NCBI RefSeq assembly: GCF_964340395.1 | Contig: NC_135563.1 | Span: 15,522,151-15,586,150, forward strand | Length of the DNA: 64,000 nucleotides | Direction of reading: 5' to 3' | From: Glandiceps talaboti | Taxonomy: Eukaryota > Hemichordata > Enteropneusta > Spengelidae | Position numbers and translations under genes: made by a program | Shown: positions 13,315 through 25,350 of the stretch, one piece after another | Numbering within the stretch: position 1 is the first letter of the stretch | Layout of the letters: every line of letters begins with the position of its first letter | The notes under the pieces: model-generated | What the model was told of the DNA's origin: nothing | Database searches by the model: none | The model's input: the letters and a program-made list of their open reading frames with translations, nothing else

Positions 13315-15552
13315 TTTATTATAGTTAATTCAATACTATTCAAAACATACAATATTTTACAAGCAAATCATATCTAACTGACTAGTTTCAAACAACATTC
13401 CAGTTACAGCTACATTGTACAAATGTAGTGATTTTTACCAGAATTATTGAGAGCTTGGCTGGGTCTGTATTGTTTATTGAGTCTGAATGTAATCTTTGTG
13501 AATTTCCTAGGTTGTATACATATGTACATGTAGTTTGAATGTTATCTGATACAATTATGGGATATATTTCTGTTGCCCAGCACAGATTGTGAGTTGTAAA
13601 ATGTGGTTTACAGGAATGGTATTTAATATATAAAGCTTCTTTTTTTGAATACTAAGAATGCTTCAGTCTAAAATAATATTACTAATTGAATTCCAACCAT
13701 TGTCATTTCACTGTTGGAATCAAATGTTCTAAATCTCTTACAATTTTTCAGTGTGTCCAGTTTTTAAGAAAAATTGTTTAGCAGACGAAACCCTGAATTC
13801 TGTTTTCTGATATACAGTATTTAAAATCGCTGGTTTGCTTTAGTTCGTAATGTCCCAGGTATTCTCCTGGTTTCTACACAAAAAATGGAAGTCGATGCTA
13901 GATTTTTTTCCTCTGTTATTGGGATTCACTTGATATGCTGAAGCAAAATACTGATACTTACAGAAAAAATGTTGAAAATTTGGCCTAATTAACTACAAAG
14001 TTGACATTTAAATTGACAACCCGAAAACATTCCAACTGATGTCAATCTTGCATAATAATTACACATAACCATGTTCACCATATTATAATATTTACTTCAT
14101 AATTCCATCTCTCAGCTATTCAAGTCAGCTGATTTATATCAATTATAGCATCTTTTTATTGGTACATTATTCAAATATTATCAACACTTCAATAATGCAT
14201 TGTGGTGGAATATTTATGATGTGTACTATAAAGACCACTTCAGAGAAATATTTGTAATCTCTATTGGGGTGATTCCTTTCTGAAATTGTCATAGATTCTG
14301 AGGTGTCTACCATTAGGAAATCATAGAACAATGAATTTAATGCCTGTGGTGATAAGGGAATATGTTTGTCACTGTGTAGCTGTGTACATTGTAGTCTGTT
14401 TTGTATGCAAAGGTAGACACATATTTCTGGACCTTAGACATACATGTATATAAATATATATTTAATGTACATGTATTTGAGTGAGAGTGTACAGATCACA
14501 AAGCCTCCTTTGCAAAAATCCAAATGTTATCAGTTGATTTTCATTTTAGGAGTACATATATAGCTCAATTTTGTGTACAGATTTTACTTTATGTATACTG
14601 TATAAGACAGACAAAAAATTGACAAATTTAAATCAAAGTTTTTGTGTACACTTCTAGATCCCGTACTTGATTTACTACATGTACGGTAGATGAATTGATA
14701 GCATGTTTGCCAAATCTGTTGATACACAACAGCAGTTGGTTCCTAAAAAGAGGTCAAACAATTTCTTTTGTGTCTGTTTCATTTGTAATGTGAGTATTGA
14801 CATGAACGAACTTGGCGTAGGATTACCACGTAATTGATGGTCTTTGGATATGAGCCATTGTCATTATATTTAAATTACAGTAATTTCATATATATAGTAC
14901 TATGCATGTGAACGTGTGTGCAATACCACATGGTGTACCACAAATATGAAATTAGTAATCGTTGTGGAGTTGAAAACAGAGTGAATGCAGGTTTATAAAT
15001 CATCAAGTGTGTGTATATATGCATAAGTTGACACAGTCTTCAAGCTTGGGTGCCCTTGCTGGCTAATGTTGGTGAGATGTTGTCCTTAGGGGGGTCTTAG
15101 ACATGTGTGTACTCCAATGGCTATATACATCAAGAAAGAAATGTCACAAATATTTTTCTAATTTTCAAGACTGTTATGTACATGTAATTCTACAAATGGC
15201 ATTGATGAATAATGTCTTTCCTTTTGAAAATGAAAAATTGTCGTCAACCTGAATAAAGTCAACGAAATATTGGTAATAATATGATAAAAAATAATGTTTG
15301 GTATAGATCTATGATAACATATTTTTGAATTAATTATTTTTTCTCGTAAAGCATGTGATAATGATTGTACAGTGAACAAGCTTTAAAATAAACAAATGTA
15401 CAGTTGATAAACTCATGGTGAGTACATGTATGTGAATATAAACATAAGATAAATAAAACCGGGTTGAAATTCTATGTATGATGTGTGATGGATGATGGAT
15501 GAGATTGAGGAAATGACCGATTGGATTCTGTGCTATTCTGAAAATGAAATGG

Positions 15553-15730
15553 TTAAAGGTCCAGTTCGGATAAGGATTCAAGTTTAGGTGTGAAAAAACA
15601 GATGTTTTGGCAGAGATATAGAATATGGTTGATCCTGAACAGAATGATTGTAATATGTAATCTGTATTATACGTGTAACTCCACTGATAATATGGATGCC
15701 AGAACCTGGGATTGAATTCCTGGCTTTTTA
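15553..15730 (+). mobile_element. MITE-like repeat family A, copy 1
   Basis: It starts TTAAAGGTCCAG and ends in CCTGGGATTGAATTCCTGG and a decayed inverse terminus. The internal blocks GGATTCAAGTTTAGGTGTGA and ACTGATAA are shared with the copies at 39568, 39841 and 45962. A family F element follows eight bases later. Confidence 0.75.
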
Positions 15731-15737
15731 CATCTGG

Positions 15738-16122
15738 GACTATGACAGAACCCCATGACATGTGAGTGCAAGTGTGGCATACTTGCATGAGTGCTTGCAG
15801 TGTTCTCTGCAGCATGCAGTATGTTCATGAAGTACAGCAGAAAACACTGCAAGCACAATACAAGTACATTTGTACAAATACCCCTGAGTACATATGTACA
15901 CACACAGGAACTCACACAGCATGGGGTTCTGTTATCATTACATGTTTTAATCTGAAACAGCAAATTTACTTAAAATGCACTGTTTGACCATGTGCTTTTG
16001 TGTCCAACAAATGATTGCATCCTCATTTGCATATCATTTGCATGCAGGTATGCAATAGTGTTGCACTGCACTAGTATGCGCGTGTACTGGTACGTAATCT
16101 GTGATGCATATGTAATAATGAA
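15738..16122. mobile_element. Repeat family F, copy 2 with terminal foldback
   Basis: The hairpin arms are GACAGAACCCCATGACATGT and CTCACACAGCATGGGGTTCT (15741-15931). The following segment has TCATTTGCATGCAGGTATGC as in copy 1. Both copies share the same extra 3' segment, so the unit is larger than the hairpin alone. Confidence 0.83.
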
Positions 16123-17610
16123 TAGGTTGTGGTGGAGTGGTCTCCAAAAATTTGTTTGTGTTCATCATTTCCATTTTGTAATATTCAATTTTTGATGATT
16201 ATTTTTTACTGGTCAAACAGAAATTAGGATGATAGAATTCTTTGGAAAATTTTGGTTTGATTTTTCACCAACACAAAAAGGCTTTAAATGTAATATTCGT
16301 AGAAATGAACATATTTTATATTGAATTATAATACTTTCATTTTATGTGTAGATTACTTGTGTTAGTTTCTTCTAGTGTAGAGTCGGTTATTGTGGGCACT
16401 TTCAAATGTATTGAACATAATGTGAAATGCAAACAGCATGATTACGATACAAGCAAACCAGTGCCATATGGACACGGCTTATACAAATAGAGCTGTTCGT
16501 ATCTTGTTTTTATCAATGGAACCATATTTCATAATTTATGAATTATGATCTTAGTCATATATCTTTCAAAGCCCTGGACAAAAGATACAATAAGGCAAAT
16601 AGGCCAAACAAATAATTAATTATGGTCAGCATATGCATCACTTAAATACCCTTGTGTCAGTCTTCTTTTTTCAAGTTTGTCCAGCCCGTGTAGTCTCCAG
16701 ATCCGAGGAGAAACACAAAAATAACCTTCCCTGCTTCTGTGAAGACAACTGCAGAGCCAATCATGAACAAACAAATGCAATCTGCCCCACATACAAACTT
16801 GTTATAAACTACTAAATAAAAAGAACAGTAACTGCCATAAATACAAAATGTAGTAGACTGAGTGACAGCTTTGTGAAGCATAAAAAAAATCACATCGTCG
16901 TACCATTTTAGACAAACTGTCCTGACCAGAAACAATTTTTTTTTGGCCTAAGATCGTAAGAAGTCTTACATGTATATGTACCAACTACATTTTGTATGAA
17001 GGTTTTCTAATTTTTTGTTTTCGATCATTCTTTTTGATATTTGGTAGTTGTAAAAAAAGTTGAATACCACTCTTTGATGATTGTAGATTTTGTCTTTGCT
17101 ATTTTAAAATTTCTTATTTTATTTTCGGTGTGGTTGAATCAAAGCCAGTGTTCACTATCATGAAATGGGCAGTAAGTTTGGCTAATTGGCGTACATGTAG
17201 CTGAGATGATAGCTGTGGTCAGGAAATAAGTGATAATGATGTTCATTGATGAAATTGATTTGGACTTAGCTCTACGTAATGAGTGTTATATGTATCACAT
17301 GAGACAATTACACACTTCCAATGTCTACACTGTACATATTACATTCAATTTGACATGGCATTAGATCTATATTTGCTCAATATTTGCTGTGGTATATCTG
17401 TTTTTGATAAATAATTGGTAAGACATTGGTACAAAGTATGACTAAATAGATGATATTCCATAAAACATGACATCAGTCGAAGAAAGCAAAATATAATCAT
17501 TTTACCAAAATTATTGAAACTGGTGTCAGCTTTGCAAATTTTGGAAGATAATTGGCAACTTTTGGTGGAAAATGAGGATGTGTAGTGTCATTATTATTGT
17601 TACTAATTAT

Positions 17611-17705
17611 CATTCTCACAAACCAGAGTTATTATTTCTACCAATATATTTCGAAATAAAATAAGAACATTGCCGTAAAACAGGCCGTGGTTTGCGACGA
17701 TGCTA
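17611..17705 (+). repeat. 95-bp repeat H, left arm of an inverted pair
   Basis: CATTCTCACAAACCAGAGTT through GTTTGCGACGATG matches the reverse complement of 19162-19256 over about 95 bp at roughly 85 percent by eye. Confidence 0.85.
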
Positions 17706-18532
17706 ATTATGAGATCCTTGATAATGAAGTTGGCGGTATTATTTCCCAGCATACATCTGTACATGTACAATGTAGACTGTTAATGTTCACTGCATTTACA
17801 GGCTATACTGTTGATAAAAATGATAAAAAACGAAATTGTAGATGAGCTCAGATTGTATTATAGTGTATCTTTATCTGTTAATGTGACAGGTGATACTTTG
17901 CTAAATTGACAGTTTTCATATCTAATTGAAACTAATAAATCAGCTCTCTTGAATCCAGACAGAGACAGATGTATGGATTACATAATGAGCCAGCACTAGA
18001 CAAGGGATAAAAGTCTGGAATGATTTAAACATCTAGTCTGGATTTGTTGTCCGATGACCCAGTGTGGCCACATTAAGTGTAGCTGGATAATTGATTACAC
18101 TTCGCCGTAAGGGGTCTGCTAATTATGCAAATTGCTATCTCCAGAAGAAGATGCTACAAATGTAAGCTGTCAGCTACTTAACCTTTTGTAACCTTTGATA
18201 GAAGACGGCTGTTGAAGTTTTGTAGACAGATGATTTTAATAGATATACATGTCAGGTCTGAATATTCAGAAAGTGTTTTATCGAGTGTTTGGATTTATTT
18301 TGAAATAATAAGAACATATATTTCTTATTTAGTCAAAACAATATGTCTACAACCCCTCTCCCTCCCCCAAAATAAATTGTTACTGTGAATTTGATATTAT
18401 TAACTGTGGTCACTATGACTACCAGTTATTTTGGTATTTTGAATCTTAACATAAAAATCCCCAACAAATTATGAATAATTTTTAGCAAAGTAAATGTAGA
18501 TCTTGTTACATAATCTTTAATCTTGTTTATAA

Positions 18533-18637
18533 CCTAATCTAATCTAATCTAATCTTGTTATATAATCTTTAATCTTGTTTATAATCTAATCTAATCTAAT
18601 CTAATCTAATCTAATCTAATCTTGTTTACAATCTAAC
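18533..18637. repeat. (CTAAT)n pentanucleotide array
   Basis: Runs of CTAAT are separated by a duplicated spacer containing CTTTAATCTTG, giving a two-level repeat. Confidence 0.93.
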
Positions 18638-19161
18638 CTTAATCTTACATGGTAGGGATACTACATGTACATGTATACAAATACATGTTTGTTTGATTTA
18701 AATGTATCTCTCAAAAGATGATCGAATTTAACTCAAATTAGAAAAATCTCAGACATTTCAATAAATTAAGGTTCCCAAAGAAATGCAATCATTTGACATT
18801 GATGAAAATAAGAAGTTCAGTGTACATTTGTAGTCACAGTATGTAATTATATAAAATACACACAAGTTTGGACACTTGTGATGTGTATTTGAATGATTGA
18901 TGTTGTGTAGTGGAGGTTGTTCAGATTGTACTCTGTTTGATGCCTGATACATCACTCTATCCTGAAGGCATGTTCAGACTACATCTTATCAACATGTTTG
19001 TATTCACACAAATATCATACTAATAGTTTGGAAAAAAACTGTATTATAATTTTGGAATACTATTCCTAAAATGAATACCACATTGAGTAGTCATATAATC
19101 TCATGATGTTTGCATCTACATGACTGAGTACCTCTAATAAGTTTGTCATTGTTTCCAGAGG

Positions 19162-19256
19162 CTCATCGTCGCAAACTATGGCCTGTTTTATGGCAATGTT
19201 CTTAACAAGCCTCGAAATGTAGTGGTAGAAATAATAACTCTGGTTTGCGAGAATGC
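19162..19256 (-). repeat. 95-bp repeat H, right arm of an inverted pair
   Basis: The inverse of 17611-17705, including CATCGTCGCAAAC, GCCTGTTTTATGGCAATGTT and AACTCTGGTTTGCGAGAATG. The arms are 1.46 kb apart. Confidence 0.85.
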
Positions 19257-19545
19257 AGAGGCTTGGCTACATTTATATGTGGTACAACATATTGGTTGTT
19301 CTGGCGAATGGAGTTGTCAAAGCTGGTTAGCCAAGTCTCAATGGATGACTTCCTTCTTATAAATTTTCCCCGTAAATTGTACACCTTTATGATATAGTTT
19401 TTGAACTGACAAAGTTACATGTATGTCAAATGAAGTACACAATGTATCTATGACAAACTGCAAGTATCTGTATGGGTTCTAGATTTCACACCTGCCTGTA
19501 CATGTATGTGTATGTGAATTCAATAATGGTATGATATTATGCAGT

Positions 19546-20035
19546 CAATCTGATTAAAATCTGATGTGGTGAAAGCAGCTAGATGTCTTTATTTACCTCT
19601 TACCATCATTTTGTGTCGTTTGTTTTGTTCCGGGTGATTGCTACATGTACCTTTCCACATCTGAACCTGTGTAATAGAAAATCTTGTTTGAAGCTCAAGG
19701 ATTTTGAAAGGTTTCTTCACCCAATCGGCATGCTCCTTTCAAAATCATTAGGAGAGACGGCGGCACCACTGACTGGTTGTGTCATCAACTCCATCCTCTG
19801 TGTGTACGTTTTTTTTTTTTTTTCAATGTTTCCAGTGTGCGCAGCTGCCAACTTAGCGTTACGCTCATCCTGATTGGCTACTCAAAGCGCGAGATTCAAA
19901 CAAGATTTCTATTACACAGGGTGAGATTTTGGAAGGTGGCAATCACCCGGAACAAAACAAACAACACAAAACATGGGAATAGAGGTAAATAAAGACATCT
20001 AGCCAGTTTCACCACATCAGATTTTAATCAGATTG
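19546..20035. mobile_element. Foldback DNA transposon relic, family D, 490 bp with long terminal inverted repeats
   Basis: The termini CAATCTGATTAAAATCTGAT and its inverse enclose about 490 bp. The arms match for most of 150-200 bp per side, including TCTTTATTTACCTCT, TTTGTTCCGGGTGATTGC and ATAGAAATCTTGTTTGAA-type blocks. The centre is GC-richer than its surroundings. No transposase frame is present, so it would be non-autonomous. A shorter relative lies at 33670. Confidence 0.88.
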
Positions 20036-20828
20036 GATATTAGTCTGCATCACAGTGGTATATGCTACATATATATATGTAGTCAACCGTAACATTTAAT
20101 TTAATTAATTTCACAATTTCTGAGAACTGCTGTATATAGAATTGTCTCCCTGAACTTCTGAACCATATTTCAGGTCAAGAGTTCAAGTTCAAAGCTCTCA
20201 ATTTATTTGCTTGTGTCATTTTGTTGTTTTTGAATGTTTCATCACATACATGTATGCTAACCTTTAGATTAAACCTAACAACAATTATTTTAAAGGCCCA
20301 TGTCAGATTAGGATTAATATTTGGGTGATGGAGAAAAGTACTGGGGTTCTTAATATCAAGTGGAATATGCAGGTGTAAATGCTCATTTAATATGTTTATT
20401 TACCAAAATTAGACATGATTTTTCAGATATTTCTTTGTTGTTTGTGTACTGTGCAAAGATGTGCATCACTGGTATATACATGTGTTGTAGTATTGATACA
20501 GTATTATGAGTGTGCAGTGGACTGTAAAATACATTGTTTTGTTTAGCTCTGATCAGGCTTTTCAAATGTGAGTATTTACATGTACTGATTGGGTGGTATG
20601 ACATGTTGTATCTTACAGATTAAAAATATAGTGGAAATATGCATGTACATTGTACAATGTAGTATTTCTCATATGTTTAATACTGTAGATAGTCTAGTTC
20701 CTATACAGTGCAAGTTATGATTACATTCACTTTCTCGTATATATACATGTAATCAAAGTCGTTACTCTAGCACAGAAATCGGTCCTATTCCTGACAGCGT
20801 TCATATAAACATGATGACGTAATCGTAA

Positions 20829-20851
20829 CCCCCCCCCCCCCCCCCCCCCCC
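20829..20851. repeat. Poly-C tract of 23
   Basis: An uninterrupted run of 23 C on the + strand. Confidence 0.97.
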
Positions 20852-22079
20852 ATAATTTTATTTTCAGACTGAAGGTGGAGTTCATTCCCATGATAATCAA
20901 AAACAGCTGTACTAATTGGAATATTCCTATTAATGTGCAATTCTCTGAAGGAAGTACATTTGTAACTGCCTGTCAATTTGTGATGGATTACTACTGACAT
21001 GCGCCATTTACCCTTCACCCAGCGTGGAAATTTAGCCAGATTAACAGTAAAACTTTTTGCTTTGACTATATGAGAAAGTGGATATAATAACAACCTGTAT
21101 CGTACCATATAGGAAATACAATGTAGACTATGTAGATACCAGTAGTAGCGTGAAAGATCCGTTGTTGTTACTGCTAACAGATGTACAAAAAAATGTACAT
21201 GTATATGGGGTAGCAAGTGGTTATATTTATGTTGTAAGCAGCCCAATGACTGCAGACTACATAGATAGCAATTACGAAAACTTTATTGTCCATTATATAA
21301 AAACAAACAGTGGAAAATTTCCTTTCGGCATCACAGAAATCCCAGTATACTAATAAAACGCTATTATAGACAGCACACATCCAAACAGACAAATGTGCAA
21401 TAATACTACAGAGATCTATAAAAATATATGCAAGACTAAAATCCTATCACAGTTATTACAATTCAGTGAATCCAGAGTTTAAAATGGAAAGAATAGATGA
21501 AATGAAAGACTCTTTGTAGTAATTTTTCCTTGCAAGGGGACTTTGAGTCGCCGACCTAATGGTAGGGGTAAGAACTGAGATTGTACATGTAGTAGGTGTG
21601 ATTGATCCTTGAAAATTGAATGGTTTTTCATTTCAATGACTGATGGTAATAGGTAATGTGTAATTTTGAACCCCATGCTTTCCATTCGTAATATTTACAG
21701 GTACATGTACGTACCTGTACATTTTGACCAATGAAATAATATACATGTATTTACTTGTTCTTTATGTGTAATTTCAAGCTGTTACGTAGCAGTTATAATT
21801 ATAACCATTTATCACATAAATACGTGCAAATCTTCACCTGTGTGATGTCAAACAGGGCAGATCAAAAACCCATATCACCCCTGTTCTACCGAACTATTTT
21901 TTCTCCCTACTGTTCGAGTGTTCCTGCCAATTCTATGCTATGATCAAGTTATCGTAATAATTATGTGCTTTGAAAACATAAATGCACACATTACAAGTAC
22001 GTTACATATATCCTTAGGTGGCATGAGTTTGATACATAGAGGTACTTTTCTTTTTATTTGATAAATTTTATTCTATCTA

Positions 22080-22430
22080 AAAATCATGTTGATTATCGAT
22101 GTAGCAGCCGGCAAGCTTACTTCCGATTTTCCGTCAAGCTCAGAGCTCCGAACTTACACATCCCGAGCAAATATGATTAAAATGACAGAACAAAAGTCGT
22201 GTTCAGACAAATTCTACTTATGTTTTAAACTTAATTTGATATTACATGTACATCGCAAGGTTATAACCGATAATTTTGGTTGAGAAACCACCGCACAGTA
22301 CGACCGTACTGTGTAGGTAAGATTGACCTCATGACAGGTCACACGATTACGTAATTTGCATAGCCGTCGGGCGCCAATTTTTAATACGCGATGAAGAATA
22401 AAGTGTGATGAAACGATGCAGTATTCGTAA
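22080..22430 (+). promoter_or_regulatory. Candidate CpG-rich promoter and first noncoding exon of PCGF3 (donor at 22317)
   Basis: This segment has roughly twenty CpG dinucleotides in about 350 bp, against a strongly CpG-poor background. It contains an ETS-type ACTTCCG at 22119, a perfect 9-bp inverted repeat CACAGTACG/CGTACTGTG at 22294-22313, a bZIP-type palindrome ATTACGTAAT at 22346, an octamer ATTTGCAT at 22354 overlapping it, and GGGCGCCAA at 22369, which resembles an E2F-type site. A strong splice donor (TAG then GTAAGA) lies at 22317. If used with the acceptor at 28128 it would make a noncoding first exon. No conserved protein is encoded here. The promoter role is inferred from composition, motifs and position; a CpG-rich repeat is the alternative. 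Confidence 0.4.
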
Positions 22431-22486
22431 AATTTGATTCAAAACTGTAGAAAAAATATGTGGAAATACTTAGTTATGTGATAAAT

Positions 22487-22631
22487 ATATAATTCCACGA
22501 AATCAATGTTAGTTTTAGATCGTAATGCCCCTTGTATGATTCCTTGGACTACTGACTCGAATTTGTATTAGTTCATGTAATCATACTCGGAGCATTATGA
22601 CATAAAACTAACATTAATTTCGTGGGATTAT
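22487..22631. mobile_element. 145-bp foldback element downstream of candidate promoter
   Basis: The arms TATAATTCCACGAAATCAAT and ATTAATTTCGTGGGATTATA continue inward with GTTAGTTTTA and its inverse. It begins about 60 bp after the CpG-rich segment. Confidence 0.85.
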
Positions 22632-23427
22632 ATGTAAGTATCTGTTTTTAACAGTTCCTATACTACATGTATATAAGTATGATTTGAAATTTTAAACTGA
22701 TATGAAAGGTATACATGGCTTAGATGTTGAATAAGTGAGAAGAAATCAATCATTATGAATACAGTGAGTAAACCAATCTGAACCAATCTCTGTATATACA
22801 TTGTATCATATGTACCCACTCAGTATAAAATTACCTATCACTACCGCTATTCAGATGAAACTAAAGTAGACTTGTTGGTCAATGCATGTATAATTGAATA
22901 CTGTCCTTCAGTTCACTACTACTTGACTGATTCTTGGCACCAAGCATCGAATTGTGTTTGGATTGTACTCAATAATTGCTTGTCTAAAAGTTGAGAAAAC
23001 TGACAGTTTATTTGCATAGAGTTATGAATATGATTTGTTAACTTACAGTTGCTATGTCCCATTTGTCATATTAACCCCTCCCCCAAATTGTAGGGTGACC
23101 ACTTCCTTCAAAAAGAAAACTTGCATTTGTTAAAGTACCGTAGGCTAGATGTAGATGATAAACAACATGCATTAGGAAATGTTGTACTGTATACCACAAT
23201 ATTGATGGAATATGCTTTTCAGTGGAAAACATCATACAGTAAGTGTATAATTTAAAATGTATTCACATATGGACTATGATGATAGTAAAATAATTTATAC
23301 TCCTAGTTAAACCATATATCTGTATTTTAATAATCTGAAGTGACCCTTGTATTTCTTTTTTTAGCTAGAATCAATGTGAACACTTTTTTGTCAGTTTGTT
23401 TGATTTGTTTTGCCTTTTATACTGATT

Positions 23428-23603
23428 GGTGTTTTTTGTTATGTGTATGGTTGGGGAACCCTGGTAACAGAAAGGGTTATTACAAGGGCAAAACTGGCAC
23501 AGTTTTCAATACATATTACCATAATTTTGTTTGGGAACCTCAGTAAAATGATGGTGGTACTTAGGTAGATTTTACCTGCTTACTGCCAGTAATGAAACCA
23601 CTG
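23428..23603 (+). mobile_element. MITE-like repeat family B, copy 2
   Basis: It shares GGGAACCCTGGTAACAGAAA, AAAACTGGCACAGTTTT and GGGAACCTCAGTAAAATGA with the other copies. The termini are more decayed. Confidence 0.82.
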
Positions 23604-24776
23604 CTGATGTTGGCTAGACAGGCATTGGAAATTATATCCAACATTTATGAACAGTTTCACGATATTCCTTCACACTACATGTTGTACATCATGTACATGT
23701 ACTTGTCTCTTGTGAGTAACTTAATCATATTCGTCTGAATTCTGACTGGTTAATACACTGAAATCTCGACAGTCTCGTTGTTGAAATACTTACAGAGAGG
23801 TGAAAATGGAAAGCGCTAGTGTACATGTACAGTTGAAAGTGCATGTATGGCAGACTTGTTAGTTTCACTGCATTCATATGTATACATTACATCACTTTGT
23901 ATTTCAGTATTTTCATGTATATGCCTCACGAATACTAAAGAGAGACATGAAGTAATGAAAGACAAATTGTATGATAACTGTGTGACTGAATTGTACATGT
24001 ACACGTATATGTACATATACAAATGTACTATAGCACATTCTGTACCTTAGTCTATGAATTTCCAGCATACAGGTTGGCTCTGATGCTGATTTGGGTATTT
24101 GCCTTTTATTTTTTAATCTTCTTAACCATCAGTTTTTGAAGGATTAATGCCACATTTTTGTAATAAAGCCAATTTCTGCAGACAGGTTAGAGGGTTTTTT
24201 GTACTGTTGATTTTAAAGATATCGTAGATATGTTGATTTTCAGGACATAATGTGACATTCAGTGTAAAGACCATGTCAGTTTTTTCAGTAAGCAAACTTT
24301 GATACATGTCGTTGAATTACAAATGGATATTTGCCTTTTATCTTTCCTACCATCAGTTTTTGAAGGATGAATGTAAACCATAGAGTAGCAACAGTGGATA
24401 CATGTATACCTGTTATGTCATGAGATTCACATCTTGTAAAATTTATAACATAGAGGTGGTTGTAATGATATCTGTTGCGTCATGGTATTATCCATGTCAA
24501 CAACTTAGCATGCATGCTAAATATGGCATTTCAAGTGTTTTTAAAGTTTCACTTCACAGGCTGACATGCATGCAGTCATCTATAAATAATTGAATCTGAC
24601 ATCTCTTGAGACATTACATTTCAGCCAGCATACACAAGGACATTTACCTACATTAGTTGTTTTGATAGTGTAACTGTAGATTCATATTATCTGTGAGGTC
24701 ATTTACCATTCCCCTCTAAAAATGCTAACAAAATTTGTACTTATTTGTAAATTTTCTATACAATTATTGTTCGATT

Positions 24777-24962
24777 TTAGACCAGAACAAAAGAGGTTGC
24801 TTCTACATGACTTGGTGTCCAAAAACTTAGACGTAGATTGTATTATTAAAAGTTATTTACTGAGGCAAAGTCTTCTGAAAAAGGCTTGGGAAACAAATGT
24901 ACATATTGGTGTCTGTTCTATGTCATTCAACTGCTTATACATGTATGTTGTTGTGTGGAGAT
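24777..24962 (+). other. Unrecognised open segment, possible decayed coding fragment
   Basis: After an acceptor-like CGATTTTAG, the frame reads PEQKRLLLHDLVSKNLDVDC then IIKSYLLRQSLLKKAWETN before drifting into low-complexity sequence. The charged, helix-like composition looks more like protein than the surrounding frames, but I match it to no family and see no good donor. It may be a transposon relic or chance. Confidence 0.15.
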
Positions 24963-25159
24963 AACCAAGGGCAAGCTACAACATGTGGCAGCTGAGATCC
25001 TCAGTTCTTTGTGTTCAATTTACAATAGCTATTTTGTGGTAGAAAAGAGCAAGCCGTCACAACATAGCTGTTTTATATCCCCGTACAATACATGTATTGA
25101 AGATTACAGTCAGCAAAGTCAATTTGTTCAGAGAATATGTATGTTTACTATACATATTG

Positions 25160-25350
25160 AGGTGTGTACAAGATGTCTGACTGTCAATTGATAACAAGTC
25201 TTGGCTGCTTCAATATTTGAAATTTAGACCAAACAGTTTGATAAATAATTTTTTTAGGTGTGTTCAAGATATCTGACTGTCAATTGTCAACTAGCCTTGT
25301 CTTGTTTAATGCTGAATTTCAGACTTAATATTAGATAAATTTTGGTTTAA
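25160..25350. repeat. About 98-bp tandem duplication
   Basis: Two copies begin AGGTGTGT-CAAGAT-TCTGA and CTGTCAATTG, then diverge gradually. Confidence 0.85.

Larger units (their letters stand above)
431..22079. other. Noncoding DNA upstream of the candidate promoter
   Basis: No convincing exon, RNA gene or complete transposon gene was seen in this stretch. It is AT-rich with frequent stop codons in all frames. It contains the dispersed repeats listed separately, poly-G at 516-527, (CA)n at 3821-3845, diverged tandem arrays, and many TACATGTA palindromes. I cannot tell whether it is intergenic or a 5' intron of a gene starting outside the window. Confidence 0.6.

Noticed and set aside
15700-15730. 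tRNA-like B box in family A, which would make it a SINE
   Set aside because: The GGATTGAATTCC phrase lacks the invariant C of a B box, no A box is seen, and inverted termini fit a MITE better.
15330-15815. 161-codon minus-strand frame
   Set aside because: It runs across two dispersed repeats (families A and F) and unrelated AT-rich sequence, with no recognisable domain.
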